Below are positions 36,683 through 47,196 of a stretch of 64,000 nucleotides of DNA, piece after piece. Every line of letters starts with the position of its first letter. The first letter of the stretch is position 1. This stretch comes from Christensenella sp. UBA7588 (lineage in GTDB: Bacteria > Bacillota > Clostridia > Christensenellales > CAG-917). The notes below the pieces were generated by a model. That model saw only the letters and a program-made list of their open reading frames with translations. It was not told where the DNA came from and did no database searches. The stretch covers positions 1-64,000 of the forward strand of contig DLKM01000002.1 in assembly GCA_002478945.1 (NCBI GenBank), written 5' to 3'. Both the position numbers and the translations under genes were made by a program.

Positions 36683-36713
36683 CAAAAAAAGCACGCCGTT
36701 TTTGCGGCGTGCC
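36683..36713 (-). terminator. Terminator of zinc-ribbon DUF898 gene
   Basis: GCACGCCG / CGGCGTGC stem; on the minus strand it is followed by a run of seven T. Confidence 0.9.
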
Positions 36714-36734
36714 TGCGGTTTAAGTTTTGTATCT

Positions 36735-38186
36735 TCAGTTTTGCTCGAAGTGAGTATGTTCCGTAATCCATTTTTGTTGTTTGATGGGGAGCCAGAAGAA
36801 GTAAATACCCAAAGTTATAAAGCCCAAAAGCACCCATTTTATCCAATGGCCGAAAAGACTTGCCGCCGTACCCTCGAACACGAGACGACGTCCGTCGATA
36901 ACTTGATTTTTATAAAGCCATCTGTACTCTCTGCAGATAGCGCACGGCGTGCCGAGTCCCAGCGTAAATATGATGAGGAGCGCATTCGAAAGATTGAGAC
37001 CGATAAGGCTCCAAAGTCCTCCCGTAAACTTGCTTTCTCTGCTCGTATGGGCGACCGACGACGGTGCGACGTTTGTCGTGACGGGAACCGCTTGCACGGT
37101 AACGGGAGCGGCAGGATTCGTCACGGGAACGGGCGCATTGTATTGTGCGGGCGCGATGTTTGCATTTGCAACGTCGTCCGTGTTATCGAACGTTACGGGC
37201 TTTTTGCAAATGACCAAGGTCTTGCAACTCTTTACCAGCAAAGCAAGGCTCAAGCCGAAGCAAACGATGTAAATGACAAGGAAAAGCAAAAGTTGCCACG
37301 AGTATAACAACACTTTCAAACCGATGCCGGAATATCTTATTTGAACAATAATCGACATAGCGGAGGATGCGATGCAGTCAATGAATATCAGGACGAGGAA
37401 AAGCGAAAACGCTATTTGCGCGCCCATAAGAGCTTTTGCTTTATCGGTATATCCGTCCGATGTCGCTTTGTTTGCGGAATTTGCGGATGCGGACAACGCA
37501 AGGCAGACTATCGCAAATATAAACGCAAAGAATACGGGAATCGAATATAATATTTGGTAAATTCCGTAGTCCAACAGTATTCTTTGCACTGCCGACATCG
37601 TTTCAAACGCAGTCAGTATCAGCGCAAATACGAAAGTGGAAATAGATATGCCGAGCATACTTTTCGTAAGACCTTTGGTGCTTGTTCTTGCGGCAGAGTC
37701 TCCTTCTTTTTTGGCGTCCACGGGTGCGTATACGGGGATAGGCGCGCCGTTGTTTGACGGAACGTAGTCCTCAGCGTACTCGTTTACGACTTCGTCGTCG
37801 GTTTCGCTATCCGTATCGTCCTCAACGGATTCGTCCTCGTCCTCGAAATCGTTATCGTCGTCGGACTCCTCGTCCGTTTCCGATTCTTCCTCGTCGTCGA
37901 CGGATTCTTCTTCGTCGGAATCGTCGTAAGAGTTTTCTTCTTCGCTCGGAGAGACGGGCGCAGAGTTTTGCTCGTTTTCAATCGAATCTGCCTGAGGTTG
38001 TTCGACGGTATTTTCGTTTTTGGGTTGTTCGATTTCCTCGGGTTGTTCAACTACTTCGGGTTGCGCTACCGGAGGTTTGTAAAGCGGATTTTTGTACTGT
38101 TTGTGACAGCTTTTGCATTGTAAAATTTCTTGCGTTTCATCGATTTGAATCACGCCCCCGCAAGCGGGGCAACGAGTTTTTTTCAT
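36735..38186 (-). CDS. Zinc-ribbon membrane protein with C-terminal DUF898-like module
   Basis: The 483-residue protein has an N-terminal zinc ribbon (C-P-A-C and C-K-S-C, residues 6-27). Residues 35-160 are strongly acidic and disordered (runs of Asp, Glu, Ser). Four membrane helices lie in the middle, then a Pro/Val/Ala linker. The last 95 residues are one copy of the module that is duplicated in the protein at 27506-28177 (TLGLGTPCAICREY, NQVIDGRRLVFEG, LFGHWIKW). GGGAGG precedes the ATG. The function is unknown; modular zinc-ribbon membrane proteins of this type may sense envelope state. Confidence 0.75.
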   Translation of the reverse strand: MKKTRCPACGGVIQIDETQEILQCKSCHKQYKNPLYKPPVAQPEVVEQPEEIEQPKNENTVEQPQADSIENEQNSAPVSPSEEENSYDDSDEEESVDDEEESETDEESDDDNDFEDEDESVEDDTDSETDDEVVNEYAEDYVPSNNGAPIPVYAPVDAKKEGDSAARTSTKGLTKSMLGISISTFVFALILTAFETMSAVQRILLDYGIYQILYSIPVFFAFIFAIVCLALSASANSANKATSDGYTDKAKALMGAQIAFSLFLVLIFIDCIASSAMSIIVQIRYSGIGLKVLLYSWQLLLFLVIYIVCFGLSLALLVKSCKTLVICKKPVTFDNTDDVANANIAPAQYNAPVPVTNPAAPVTVQAVPVTTNVAPSSVAHTSRESKFTGGLWSLIGLNLSNALLIIFTLGLGTPCAICREYRWLYKNQVIDGRRLVFEGTAASLFGHWIKWVLLGFITLGIYFFWLPIKQQKWITEHTHFEQN

Positions 38187-38416
38187 ATCGTCCTCCCGAT
38201 AATTTTGATATATCTATTTTCGCACTAAGCGTACGCTATGTCAATAAAAAAATAACAATGTGTACGATAAATTCAAGGCGAATCGCACGGCGCGAGCGCG
38301 TTCGGCAAAACGAGGCGGATTGCGGAACGCGTTGTGATATTGCCGCTTGACAAAAAAGAGTATATGGTATTAAACTAAATATTATTATTTTAACGCTATA
38401 GGAGCGCTTAAAGTTT

Positions 38417-40837
38417 ATGGACTATAAGCAGATTGAAGCAAAATGGCAGAAAAAGTGGGCGGAAACGGGACTTTATAAGTTCGACCGCTCGAGAGTGGAC
38501 AAAAAGTATTATTGTCTCGAGATGTTTTCGTATCCCTCGGGCGCAAAACTCCACGCAGGACATTGGTACAATTACGGACCTGCCGACACGTTTGCTCGTT
38601 TCAAGAGAATGCAAGGCTACGAAGTGTTTCAGCCGATGGGCTTCGACGCATTCGGTTTGCCTGCGGAAAATTACGCGATAAAGACGGGTATTCATCCTCA
38701 GGAAAGCACGCTCAAAAACATCGAAACGATGGAAAATCAGCTCAAACGCATCGGCGCAATGTACGATTGGGATTATGAGATAAAGACTTGTATGCCCGAT
38801 TATTACAAGTGGACGCAATGGATGTTTTTGCAACTTTACAAAAAAGGTCTGGCATATCGCAAGGAAGCACCCGTCAACTGGTGTCCTTCCTGCAATACCG
38901 TGCTTGCCAACGAACAGGCGCAGGGCGGCATTTGCGAAAGATGCGGAAGTCAGGTCACGCACAAAAATCTCAATCAATGGTTTTTCAGAATAACCGCTTA
39001 TGCGGACGAATTGCTTGACGATATAGACAAGCTCGACTGGCCCGAAAAGACCAAACTTATGCAAAAGAACTGGATTGGCCGCAGTTACGGCGGAGAAATC
39101 GAGTTTGCGGTTAAGGGCAAAGACTTGTCGTTCAAAGTATTCACGACGAGAGCGGATACGATTTTCGGCGTAAGTTACGTCGTTCTCGCTCCCGAAAGTC
39201 CGCTCGTGGACCTCGTCGTTACCCCCGAAAACAAAGAGGCAGTCGAGGCGTACAAGGAAAAGAGCGCGAAAGCCACCGAAATCGACCGTATGTCCTCCAC
39301 GAGAGAAAAGACGGGCGTGCTTACGGGTGCGTATGCAATCAACCCCATTAACGGCAGAGAAGTGCCGATTTTGGTTGCCGATTACGTTATCGCAAGTTAC
39401 GGCACGGGCGCGGTTATGGGCGTTGCGGCTCACGACGAAAGAGATTTCGTGTTTGCGCAAAAGCTCGGTTTGCCCGTGGAGAGAGTCATCAAGGGCAAGG
39501 ACGGACAAAACGACGAATTGCCGTTCTGCGAATACGGAATACTTTGCAACAGCGGAGAGTTTGACGGATTGACGAGCGAAGAAGGCAAGCTGGCGATTCT
39601 CAAAAAACTCGAAAGTATGGGCAAGGGCGGTCTCAAGACCAACTATCGTTTGCGCGACTGGCTCGTAAGCCGTCAGCGTTATTGGGGCGCGCCTATCCCG
39701 ATTATCCATTGCGAGCATTGCGGAGACGTTCCCGTACCCGAAAAAGATTTGCCCGTGCTTCTTCCGCACAACGTCAATTTCACTCCCGACGGAGAATCTC
39801 CGCTCAAAAAGTGCAAAGAGTTCGAAGATACCGTATGCCCCGTTTGCGGTCGTCCCGCAAAACGCGACGCGGATACTCTCGATACGTTCGTTTGCTCGAG
39901 TTGGTATTTCTTGAGATACCCCGACGCACACAATGCGGAAAAACCGTTTGACAGCGAGTGGATAAACAAGATGCTCCCCGTCGACAAATATATCGGCGGT
40001 GCGGAACACGCTTGTATGCACCTGCTCTACGCCCGTTTCTTTACCAAGGCGTTGAGAGATATGGGTTATCTCGATTTTGACGAACCCTTCCTTTCTCTCG
40101 TCCACCAAGGCACGATTTTGGGACCGGACGGCAACAAAATGTCCAAATCTCGCGGCAACGTGGTGTCTCCCGACGACAGCATCTCCAAATTCGGCGCGGA
40201 TATATTCAGAGTATATCTTATGTTCGGATTCAACTATATCGAGGGCGGTCCGTGGAACGAAAACGGCCTCGACTCAATCAACCGTTTCTTTGACAGAATC
40301 GAACGTATAGTGAAGAAGTGCTACGAGATAGATTTTGAAGAAAAACCGCTCGGCAAGCCCGAAAAAGAGCTTAACAGAGTGCGCCACAACACCATTAAAT
40401 GCGTGACGAACGACCTCGGTATTTTCTCGTTCAACACGGCGGTTGCAAGACTTATGGAATTTGTCAACGCAATCTACGCCTACGAAGCCAACGTAAGCAA
40501 GAAAAACGCTTTCTACAAAGACTGCGCCAAAGACCTCGTGTTGTTGCTTGCTCCGTTTGCTCCGCATTTTGCGGAAGAACTTTGGGAAATGCTCGGACAA
40601 GAGTACAGCGTTTTCAATCAGGCTTATCCGAAGTTTGACGAATCCGCAATGGTGCTTGACGCGGTTGAACTTGCGGTGCAAATCAACTCCAAGATGAGAG
40701 GAAGAATTACCGTCGCGAGCGACGCGAGCAGAGAGGACGTCGAAAAGGCGGCTCTCGAAGCGGTCAAAGACCAGTTGAGCGGCGCACCCAAGAAAGTTAT
40801 CGTGGTGCCGGGCAGACTTGTAAACATCATAGCATAA
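38417..40837 (+). CDS. leuS: Leucyl-tRNA synthetase
   Basis: LeuS charges tRNA-Leu and edits wrongly formed aminoacyl-tRNAs. The 806-residue protein has the HIGH-type motif HAGHW near 48, the CP1 editing block with TTRADTIFGVSY, a zinc-type CPSCNTVL, and KMSKS at about 574. A GGAG site precedes the ATG. Upstream, 38187-38416 holds a possible TTGACA at 38347 but no T-box. serS follows 43 bp later, so the two may share a transcript. Confidence 0.97.
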   Translation: MDYKQIEAKWQKKWAETGLYKFDRSRVDKKYYCLEMFSYPSGAKLHAGHWYNYGPADTFARFKRMQGYEVFQPMGFDAFGLPAENYAIKTGIHPQESTLKNIETMENQLKRIGAMYDWDYEIKTCMPDYYKWTQWMFLQLYKKGLAYRKEAPVNWCPSCNTVLANEQAQGGICERCGSQVTHKNLNQWFFRITAYADELLDDIDKLDWPEKTKLMQKNWIGRSYGGEIEFAVKGKDLSFKVFTTRADTIFGVSYVVLAPESPLVDLVVTPENKEAVEAYKEKSAKATEIDRMSSTREKTGVLTGAYAINPINGREVPILVADYVIASYGTGAVMGVAAHDERDFVFAQKLGLPVERVIKGKDGQNDELPFCEYGILCNSGEFDGLTSEEGKLAILKKLESMGKGGLKTNYRLRDWLVSRQRYWGAPIPIIHCEHCGDVPVPEKDLPVLLPHNVNFTPDGESPLKKCKEFEDTVCPVCGRPAKRDADTLDTFVCSSWYFLRYPDAHNAEKPFDSEWINKMLPVDKYIGGAEHACMHLLYARFFTKALRDMGYLDFDEPFLSLVHQGTILGPDGNKMSKSRGNVVSPDDSISKFGADIFRVYLMFGFNYIEGGPWNENGLDSINRFFDRIERIVKKCYEIDFEEKPLGKPEKELNRVRHNTIKCVTNDLGIFSFNTAVARLMEFVNAIYAYEANVSKKNAFYKDCAKDLVLLLAPFAPHFAEELWEMLGQEYSVFNQAYPKFDESAMVLDAVELAVQINSKMRGRITVASDASREDVEKAALEAVKDQLSGAPKKVIVVPGRLVNIIA

Positions 40838-40880
40838 GCGCATAGCGCACAAAATAGACAATAAAATCATAGAGGGATAT

Positions 40881-42164
40881 ATGTTAGACCTTATCAGAAT
40901 CAGAAACAACCCGCAAGAAGTGGTCGACGCTCTTGCAAAAAAAGGATATAAAGCGGATTTTACCGACGTGATTAAGTGGGACGACGAAAGAAAAGCCACA
41001 ATCACGAAAATCGAGCAACTCAAAGCGCAAAAAAACAAGGTTTCCGCCCAAATTCCCGTTCTCAAAAAGGCAGGTCAACCCGTCGAACCTATTTTTGACG
41101 AGATGAGAAAGCTCGGAGACGAAATCGCGGAGGGCGACGCGAAAATCAACGAATTGATTGCAAAAATCAACGATACTCTCGCTTGTATGCCCAACATCCC
41201 CGACGAAGATTTGCTCCCCGGAGAAAAGGAAAACAACAAGGTTATAAAAATCGTCGGCGAACAGCCCAAATTCGATTTTCCGCTCAAAAATCACGTCGAT
41301 ATTTGCACCGACCTCGGTATGATAGACTACGAAAGAGGCGTAAAACTCTCGGGCAACGGTTTTTGGATTTACAGAGGAGTGGGCGCACGCTTGGAATGGG
41401 CATTGCTCAACTACTTTGTGGACGAGCATCTTAAAGACGGTTACGAATTTATTCTTCCGCCTTATCAACTCGGATACAACTGCGGCTTCGGCGCAGGTCA
41501 ATTCCCAAAATTCAGCGACGAGGTATATTGGCTCGATTGCGACGAGGACAGAAAGCGCAACCGCTTTATGCTTCCCACCGCAGAGACCGCACTCGTCAAT
41601 ATGTACGCAGGCGAAATTATCGACGAAAGCAAGTTGCCTATGAAATTCTTTGCGTATTCTCCGTGCTTCAGAAAAGAAGCGGGTAGCGCAAGAGCGGAAG
41701 AAAGAGGTATGATAAGAGGACATCAATTCAACAAAATCGAAATGGTGCAATACGCTCATCCCGAACACAGCAAAGAGGCTTTTGAAGAACTCGTCGAGAA
41801 AGCGTCTCGTCTTGTCGAGCAACTCGGCTTGCATTTCAGAGTCAGCAAACTTGCGGCAGGCGACTGCTCCGCTTCTATGGCAAGAACGTACGACGTCGAG
41901 CTTTGGATTCCGTCGATGGGCATTTATAAGGAATGTTCGTCCGTGTCCAACGCAAACGACTATCAGGCTCGTCGCAACAACACTCGTTATCGCGACTCCA
42001 AGACGGGCAAACCGCAATACGTCCACACCCTCAACGGCAGCGGACTTGCAACGTCGCGCCTTATCCCCGCAATCGTCGAGCAATTCCAAAACGCAGACGG
42101 CAGCGTAACTATCCCCGAAGTGCTTCGCAAGTATATGGGCGATATGGAAAAAATTACCAAATAA
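40881..42164 (+). CDS. serS: Seryl-tRNA synthetase
   Basis: SerS charges tRNA-Ser. The 427-residue class II enzyme has the N-terminal coiled-coil arm (30-100, KIEQLKAQKNKVSAQIP) and motif 2 FRKEAGSARAEERGMIRGHQF, with motif 3 near GSGLATSRLIPAIVEQ. AGAGGG precedes the ATG. A GC-rich hairpin follows the stop. Confidence 0.97.
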   Translation: MLDLIRIRNNPQEVVDALAKKGYKADFTDVIKWDDERKATITKIEQLKAQKNKVSAQIPVLKKAGQPVEPIFDEMRKLGDEIAEGDAKINELIAKINDTLACMPNIPDEDLLPGEKENNKVIKIVGEQPKFDFPLKNHVDICTDLGMIDYERGVKLSGNGFWIYRGVGARLEWALLNYFVDEHLKDGYEFILPPYQLGYNCGFGAGQFPKFSDEVYWLDCDEDRKRNRFMLPTAETALVNMYAGEIIDESKLPMKFFAYSPCFRKEAGSARAEERGMIRGHQFNKIEMVQYAHPEHSKEAFEELVEKASRLVEQLGLHFRVSKLAAGDCSASMARTYDVELWIPSMGIYKECSSVSNANDYQARRNNTRYRDSKTGKPQYVHTLNGSGLATSRLIPAIVEQFQNADGSVTIPEVLRKYMGDMEKITK

Positions 42165-42175
42165 CATAGGTTTTG

Positions 42176-42212
42176 TGTGCGAGCGCATAATTTTTGCGCT
42201 CGCATTTTATAA
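42176..42212 (+). terminator. Hairpin after serS
   Basis: TGCGAGCGCA / TGCGCTCGCA with a TAATTTT loop and short T run. Confidence 0.75.
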
Positions 42213-42236
42213 CAATAAAAAGATAGTGAGGAAATT

Positions 42237-43550
42237 ATGAGAGAAGAACTCAAAAAGTACGGCGACGATGCGTACAAGATGGTGGAATACGCCGCAAACG
42301 AAATCGGGCCGCGCCTTCCCGGGTCTGCGAATGAAATCAAGTATCACGAGTATATGTCCGACAAGCTCAAAGAAATCGGACTCGAACCCGTAACCGAAGA
42401 TTTCGTGTTTGCGCCGCACGCGTCCATCGGCGGACTTCCGTACGCAGGTTGGGCAGGCATTATAGGCTGTGTGCTTACGATTTTGGCAACGATTCTTGCA
42501 CATTTGAGCGTGTACGGCGGCGTTGCGATGCATTTCGTCTGCTCGGTGTATTTGATTTTCGTGTGGATTTGGCTGTTTGTCAGCGTATTCAAATATCACA
42601 CTTGCTTTGACTGGTGCTTCAAGCACAAAGTGTCGCAAAACACTTATGCGGAACTTCTTCCCGAGGACGGAAAATACGATTATACAATCTTCCTTTCGGG
42701 ACACACCGACACGAGTTGGACTCTCAAGCTCAGCGCGTCGCAATATAAGCTCGGATTCGTAGGCGTAGTGTTACGTCTCGGTCTCGGCGCAATCGCGGTA
42801 GGCGTGGTTACCATTGTAAGTTTGATTATGCTCGTGCTTTCTATGATGATGCTTTACGGAGATTATTCGATAGAAGTTACGGCCAACGTTTTCAAAGCAT
42901 ACTCCGTTATGTCGCAAATCGCGCTTTACGGTTCTCCCGTAGCAATCGTTTGCGCATTCTTGCTTACGATGTACAACGAAAAGACGGAAGAAATCGCCTC
43001 TCCCGGCGCAATGGACAATGCAACGGGCGTTTCAATCGCATATCAAGTGGTCAAATACTACAAAGAAAACCCCGACAAGATGCCCAAAAACTGCCGTATC
43101 GTCGATTGCAACGTAGGTGCAGAGGAATCTGGTTTGCGCGGTTCAATCGCTTTTACTCGCAAACATAAGGACGACGGTATGCTCGACAACGCATATCATA
43201 TCAACATCGATTCCATTGCCGACGCAGAGCATTTCGAGGTTATCCACGGCGACAGTTGGCTTTGCCCGCACTTCGACAAAGATTTGGAAAAGATGTTCTT
43301 CGACGCAATGAAAGAAGCAGGCATTCAAAAGCCCGGCAACATTGCCAACCCCGTCGGCGGTTGCGACTCCACGCCTTTCCAAAAAGCAGGCGTCAAGTCA
43401 ATTACCTTTGCCGCTCAAAATCCCGTAATGTCCGATTATTATCACACCTTCCGTGACGTACCCGAGCGTTTCAGTCCCGAAACGGTGGGGTTGGGGTTGG
43501 ATGTGGTTCTCCGCGTAATCTCCAAAATCGAGGAAAGCCGCACCAAATAG
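42237..43550 (+). CDS. M28-family zinc peptidase with membrane helices inside catalytic domain
   Basis: The 437-residue protein shows M28 zinc ligands: SGHTDTSW near 155-162 (His and Asp), GAMDNATGVS near 258-267 (bridging Asp), GAEESGLRGS near 298 (catalytic Glu pair), and a final His in DYYHTFRD. It has a hydrophobic pair at about 62-115, before the first ligand. More unusual, two to three helices at about 175-245 lie between the His and the bridging Asp, where ordinary M28 enzymes have about a dozen residues. It is probably a membrane aminopeptidase. GTGAGG precedes the ATG. The last codons form the outer arm of the downstream hairpin. Confidence 0.85.
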   Translation: MREELKKYGDDAYKMVEYAANEIGPRLPGSANEIKYHEYMSDKLKEIGLEPVTEDFVFAPHASIGGLPYAGWAGIIGCVLTILATILAHLSVYGGVAMHFVCSVYLIFVWIWLFVSVFKYHTCFDWCFKHKVSQNTYAELLPEDGKYDYTIFLSGHTDTSWTLKLSASQYKLGFVGVVLRLGLGAIAVGVVTIVSLIMLVLSMMMLYGDYSIEVTANVFKAYSVMSQIALYGSPVAIVCAFLLTMYNEKTEEIASPGAMDNATGVSIAYQVVKYYKENPDKMPKNCRIVDCNVGAEESGLRGSIAFTRKHKDDGMLDNAYHINIDSIADAEHFEVIHGDSWLCPHFDKDLEKMFFDAMKEAGIQKPGNIANPVGGCDSTPFQKAGVKSITFAAQNPVMSDYYHTFRDVPERFSPETVGLGLDVVLRVISKIEESRTK

Positions 43551-43709
43551 CGAATAACTGTGGACGCGATTGACGCATAGCGTAACAATCGCTATTCCGT
43601 CACTTCGTTCCTTACAACGCCCGTCCGCTCCAAAATCACGTACTAAATGTACGTTTGGTTTTGTTTCGGACGGGCGTTTCCTTGTTCTTCATCTATTTGG
43701 CGCGGCTTT
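43534..43709 (+). repeat. Element C, nested hairpin at end of M28 gene
   Basis: The last 17 bases of the gene (43534-43550) pair with 43693-43709 with one mismatch. Inside is a second hairpin: AACGCCCGTCCG (43616-43627) with CGGACGGGCGTT (43667-43678), topped by TCACGTAC-loop-GTACGTT. The same core TCACGTAC-N5-GTACGTT and the same outer design recur after glgP at 56905-57031. The remainder of 43710-43813 is AT-rich with no gene. Confidence 0.75.
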
Positions 43710-43813
43710 CCCCCAAAAAATATATATTTAGTGCGGCTTTATTAAATAAAACTAACAATTTTTATTTGCAAAACAAGGAAAAATAAAATATTCAAACAAT
43801 TTTCAAAAACCGC

Positions 43814-43844
43814 TTGACTCTACCCTTAGGGGAGGCAATATCGT
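43814..43844 (+). promoter_or_regulatory. MerR-type promoter with 19-bp spacer
   Basis: TTGACT (43814-43819) and TATCGT (43839-43844) are 19 bp apart with CTACCCTTAGGGGAG between. This is the elongated spacer with a central palindrome through which MerR proteins twist DNA. The MerR gene starts 20 bp later, so it is probably self-activated. Confidence 0.8.
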
Positions 43845-43863
43845 CTTTTTGAAAGAGGCAAAT

Positions 43864-44661
43864 ATGTTCAAAATCGGCGAATTTTCAAAACTATGCAAAA
43901 CCACAATCAAAACGCTCAGGTACTATGACGAAATCGGTATCTTCAAGCCGTCGTACGTCGAAAGCAACGGTTATAGGTTCTATACCGTGGACGATCTTGA
44001 AAAGATTGCGCTCATAAGGCAACTGCGCGCGCTCGGAGTGGGTGTAGAGGAAATCCGAAATGTGCTTGACGGCAAAGACCTTGTAGCCGTCTTGTCGCAG
44101 AGGTCTAAGGATATTCAAAAGGAAATTGCCAAAAAACAGGACGATTTGCTCCAAATCGACTATATCGTCAATAAATTGAAAAAAGGAGACATTATGCAAA
44201 AATATCAAGCGGTAAAAAAAGAAATACCGTCTTTCAACGTGTATTATCGCCACGGAGTCATTGCTTCTATGGCAGACATTCTCGACTTTGCGTCGCAAAC
44301 AATCGATGAGGCAAAGAAAAACAACCCGACCTTAAAATATAAAAACTATTGCTACATAACCTATGAGGCACCCGAATATCAGGAAAACGACGTGGAACTC
44401 GAATATGTTCAAGCCGTAGAATCTATCGGCAACGAGGGCGAAAATGTCAAGTTCAAAACAGCACCTGCTATAACCGCCGTATGCGTCGAGCATAAAGGCG
44501 CATACGCAAATCTTGCCGACGCGTACGCTTACGCTCTCGGTTTCGTAAAAGAAAACGGTTACAAGATAGTCGGAAAAATCAGAGAGGTTTATATCAACGG
44601 TTGTTGGGATAGAGACGACGAAAACGATTATTTGACGGAGATACAGATTCCTGTCGAATGA
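43864..44661 (+). CDS. MerR-family regulator with GyrI-like ligand domain
   Basis: The 265-residue protein starts at 43864 after AAAGAGG. The N-terminal MerR winged helix is clear: FKIGEFSKLCKTTIKTLRYY then DEIGIFKP, with a coiled coil to about residue 110. The C-terminal half (about 120-265) resembles the GyrI-like/BmrR effector domain, which binds drugs or other small molecules. Its own promoter has MerR geometry. No transporter gene is next to it, so the target beyond itself is unknown. Confidence 0.88.
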   Translation: MFKIGEFSKLCKTTIKTLRYYDEIGIFKPSYVESNGYRFYTVDDLEKIALIRQLRALGVGVEEIRNVLDGKDLVAVLSQRSKDIQKEIAKKQDDLLQIDYIVNKLKKGDIMQKYQAVKKEIPSFNVYYRHGVIASMADILDFASQTIDEAKKNNPTLKYKNYCYITYEAPEYQENDVELEYVQAVESIGNEGENVKFKTAPAITAVCVEHKGAYANLADAYAYALGFVKENGYKIVGKIREVYINGCWDRDDENDYLTEIQIPVE

Positions 44662-44689
44662 TTTATTCGTATTGCTCGACGATTATTTG

Positions 44690-44717
44690 AAAAGGCGCGC
44701 TTCGGCGCGCTTTTTGC
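44690..44717 (+). terminator. Terminator of MerR gene
   Basis: AAGGCGCGC-TTCG-GCGCGCTT with a T5 tail. Confidence 0.9.
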
Positions 44718-44743
44718 TTTAGGAAATCTAAAGATTTATTAAC

Positions 44744-44771
44744 TTGAAAAAATATATAAATATGTTATAAT
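44744..44771 (+). promoter_or_regulatory. Promoter of two-component system / ispE
   Basis: TTGAAA at 44744-44749 and TATAAT at 44766-44771 are 16 bp apart. Confidence 0.75.
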
Positions 44772-44798
44772 CAAACCATATAAAGCGTGAGGTAAGAT

Positions 44799-45480
<682 letters not shown>

Positions 45481-45494
<14 letters not shown>

Positions 45495-47196
45495 AAACGC
45501 ACAAAACGACGTTTATACGCAAGATTCGGACGATAAAACCTCCGAATCGGATATAAACACTCAAAAAGGAGCGAGCAAAGGCAAGGCAAAAAAGAGCAAA
45601 CGCACGCCGCCTGCGCGCATTGACAACGCAAGTTTTCTTGCGTTGCTTATTCGTAGTTTCGTGTCGTTTTCGCTTATCATTATTCTCGGTGTGGTTGCGA
45701 TTTTCGGCGTTGTGAGTTGGGCGGTTACCAACCAGAACGTAAAAATGAAGCAGGAGAGCATTGCCGATTACTCCGCAAAACTCAAGAGCGGAAAATACGG
45801 CGACATACCCGTCGAAAAACTTTTGGGCGAAAACGGGTGGCTCGAAGTTGCCGACAAAAACGGCAACGTGGTGTATTCCACCTTGCAGACGAAAGGTTCG
45901 TACACGAAGGGAGAGATTGACTGGATTCAAAAATTCGGCTCTAACGAAACTATCGAGCTTCACAGATTGTCCGACGACGGTCCTTACTATTATTTGATTG
46001 TCAAATCTTATTACGACGACAACGGAGAAAAGCAGGACCAGTTCCTTGCGCTTTCGTCAAGTTACGCGGTGTTGTCGGGCAACATTCCCACGACGGGCAA
46101 AACCTCTTTTACGCAACGCGAGTTCGATTTTCTGACTTACAACGCAACTCACGGCAAAACTACGCTTACAAAGTTTGCATACGTTGCCGACGACGGAGAA
46201 ACCTATTACGCCATTACTCTCAACGAGAACTTGACCAGAAACACGGCGGCTTACGTCGTGGTAATAATTATCGGCGCGTGCATTCTCGCGTTGTTTGCGG
46301 GCGTTATGGTGCTTTATATAACCTATATCAACAAACACGTTCAAAAACCGCTTGCGATGCTCGAAACGGGTATGGCAGGATTTGCAAAGGGCGACAAGAT
46401 AGGTCATCTCGGATATAAAGGCTCCAAAGAATTCGAGCATCTTTACGACAGCTTCAACGAAATGGTGGATATGCTCGGCGCAAGCGAAAAACAGCGCAAA
46501 GCACTCGAGGAGGACAAACAACGTATGCTTGCGGGTCTGTCCCACGATTTGAAAACGCCCGTCACGATTATTCAAGGTTTTACAAAAGCCATAAAAGACG
46601 GACTCGTCAGCGAGGAGGACAAGCAAAAATATTTGCAGATTATCCTCAACAAATCGACGCAGATGGTAGAGTTGATAAATCAATTCTACGAATACAACAA
46701 ATTGGAGCATCCCGATTTTGCGCTCGATTGCAAGCCTTGCGACGTGGCGGAATGCGCCCGTTCTTTCCTTGCGGGAATATACGACGAGTTCGAACTCGGC
46801 GGATACAATCTCGACACGCAGATAACGGAGCAACCGCTCGTTTGCAACGTGGACGAAAAACAGATATTGCGAGTGTTCGAGAACATCGTAGGCAACTTCT
46901 TCAAGTATACGCAAAAGGGTGCGACGCTTGCGTTTATAGCCGAAAAACAAGACGACAAAGCGATTATCCGAATTGCGGACAACGGCCCCGGAATCAGTGA
47001 CGAATCCAAAAAAGACGTGTTCGAAGCGTTCGTCGTCGGAGAAAAATCGCGAAACAAACAAGGCTCCGGACTCGGGCTTGCCGTGTGCAAAAAGATTATC
47101 GAAATGCACGGCGGAAGCATCTGTCTGTCCGACGAACCCGTTGAGGGATATAACACGCAGTTCGACATTACGCTCGATTTGATAAAAGAAAAATGA
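45481..47196 (+). CDS. Sensor histidine kinase
   Basis: The 571-residue kinase begins at a TTG that overlaps the end of the regulator gene; no other start exists before the first membrane helix. It has a basic, Ser/Asp-rich N-terminus, helix 1 near 50-75, an extracellular sensor of about 180 residues, helix 2 near 258-283, HAMP, HisKA with His355 in GLSHDLKTPVT, and HATPase boxes IADNGPGI and GSGLGLAVCKKI. The signal is unknown. The stop overlaps ispE (ATGA), so an isoprenoid enzyme is translated with the sensor. Confidence 0.93.

Noticed and set aside
38187..38416. T-box riboswitch before leuS
   Set aside because: No T-box sequence or specifier-loop structure is recognisable, and a TTGACA lies close to the gene, leaving too short a leader.
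38408..40108. 566-codon minus-strand frame opposite leuS
   Set aside because: Antisense shadow; leuS has all synthetase motifs.
43551..43700. Remnant of an insertion sequence after the M28 gene
   Set aside because: No transposase fragment is present; the symmetry is explained by element C.
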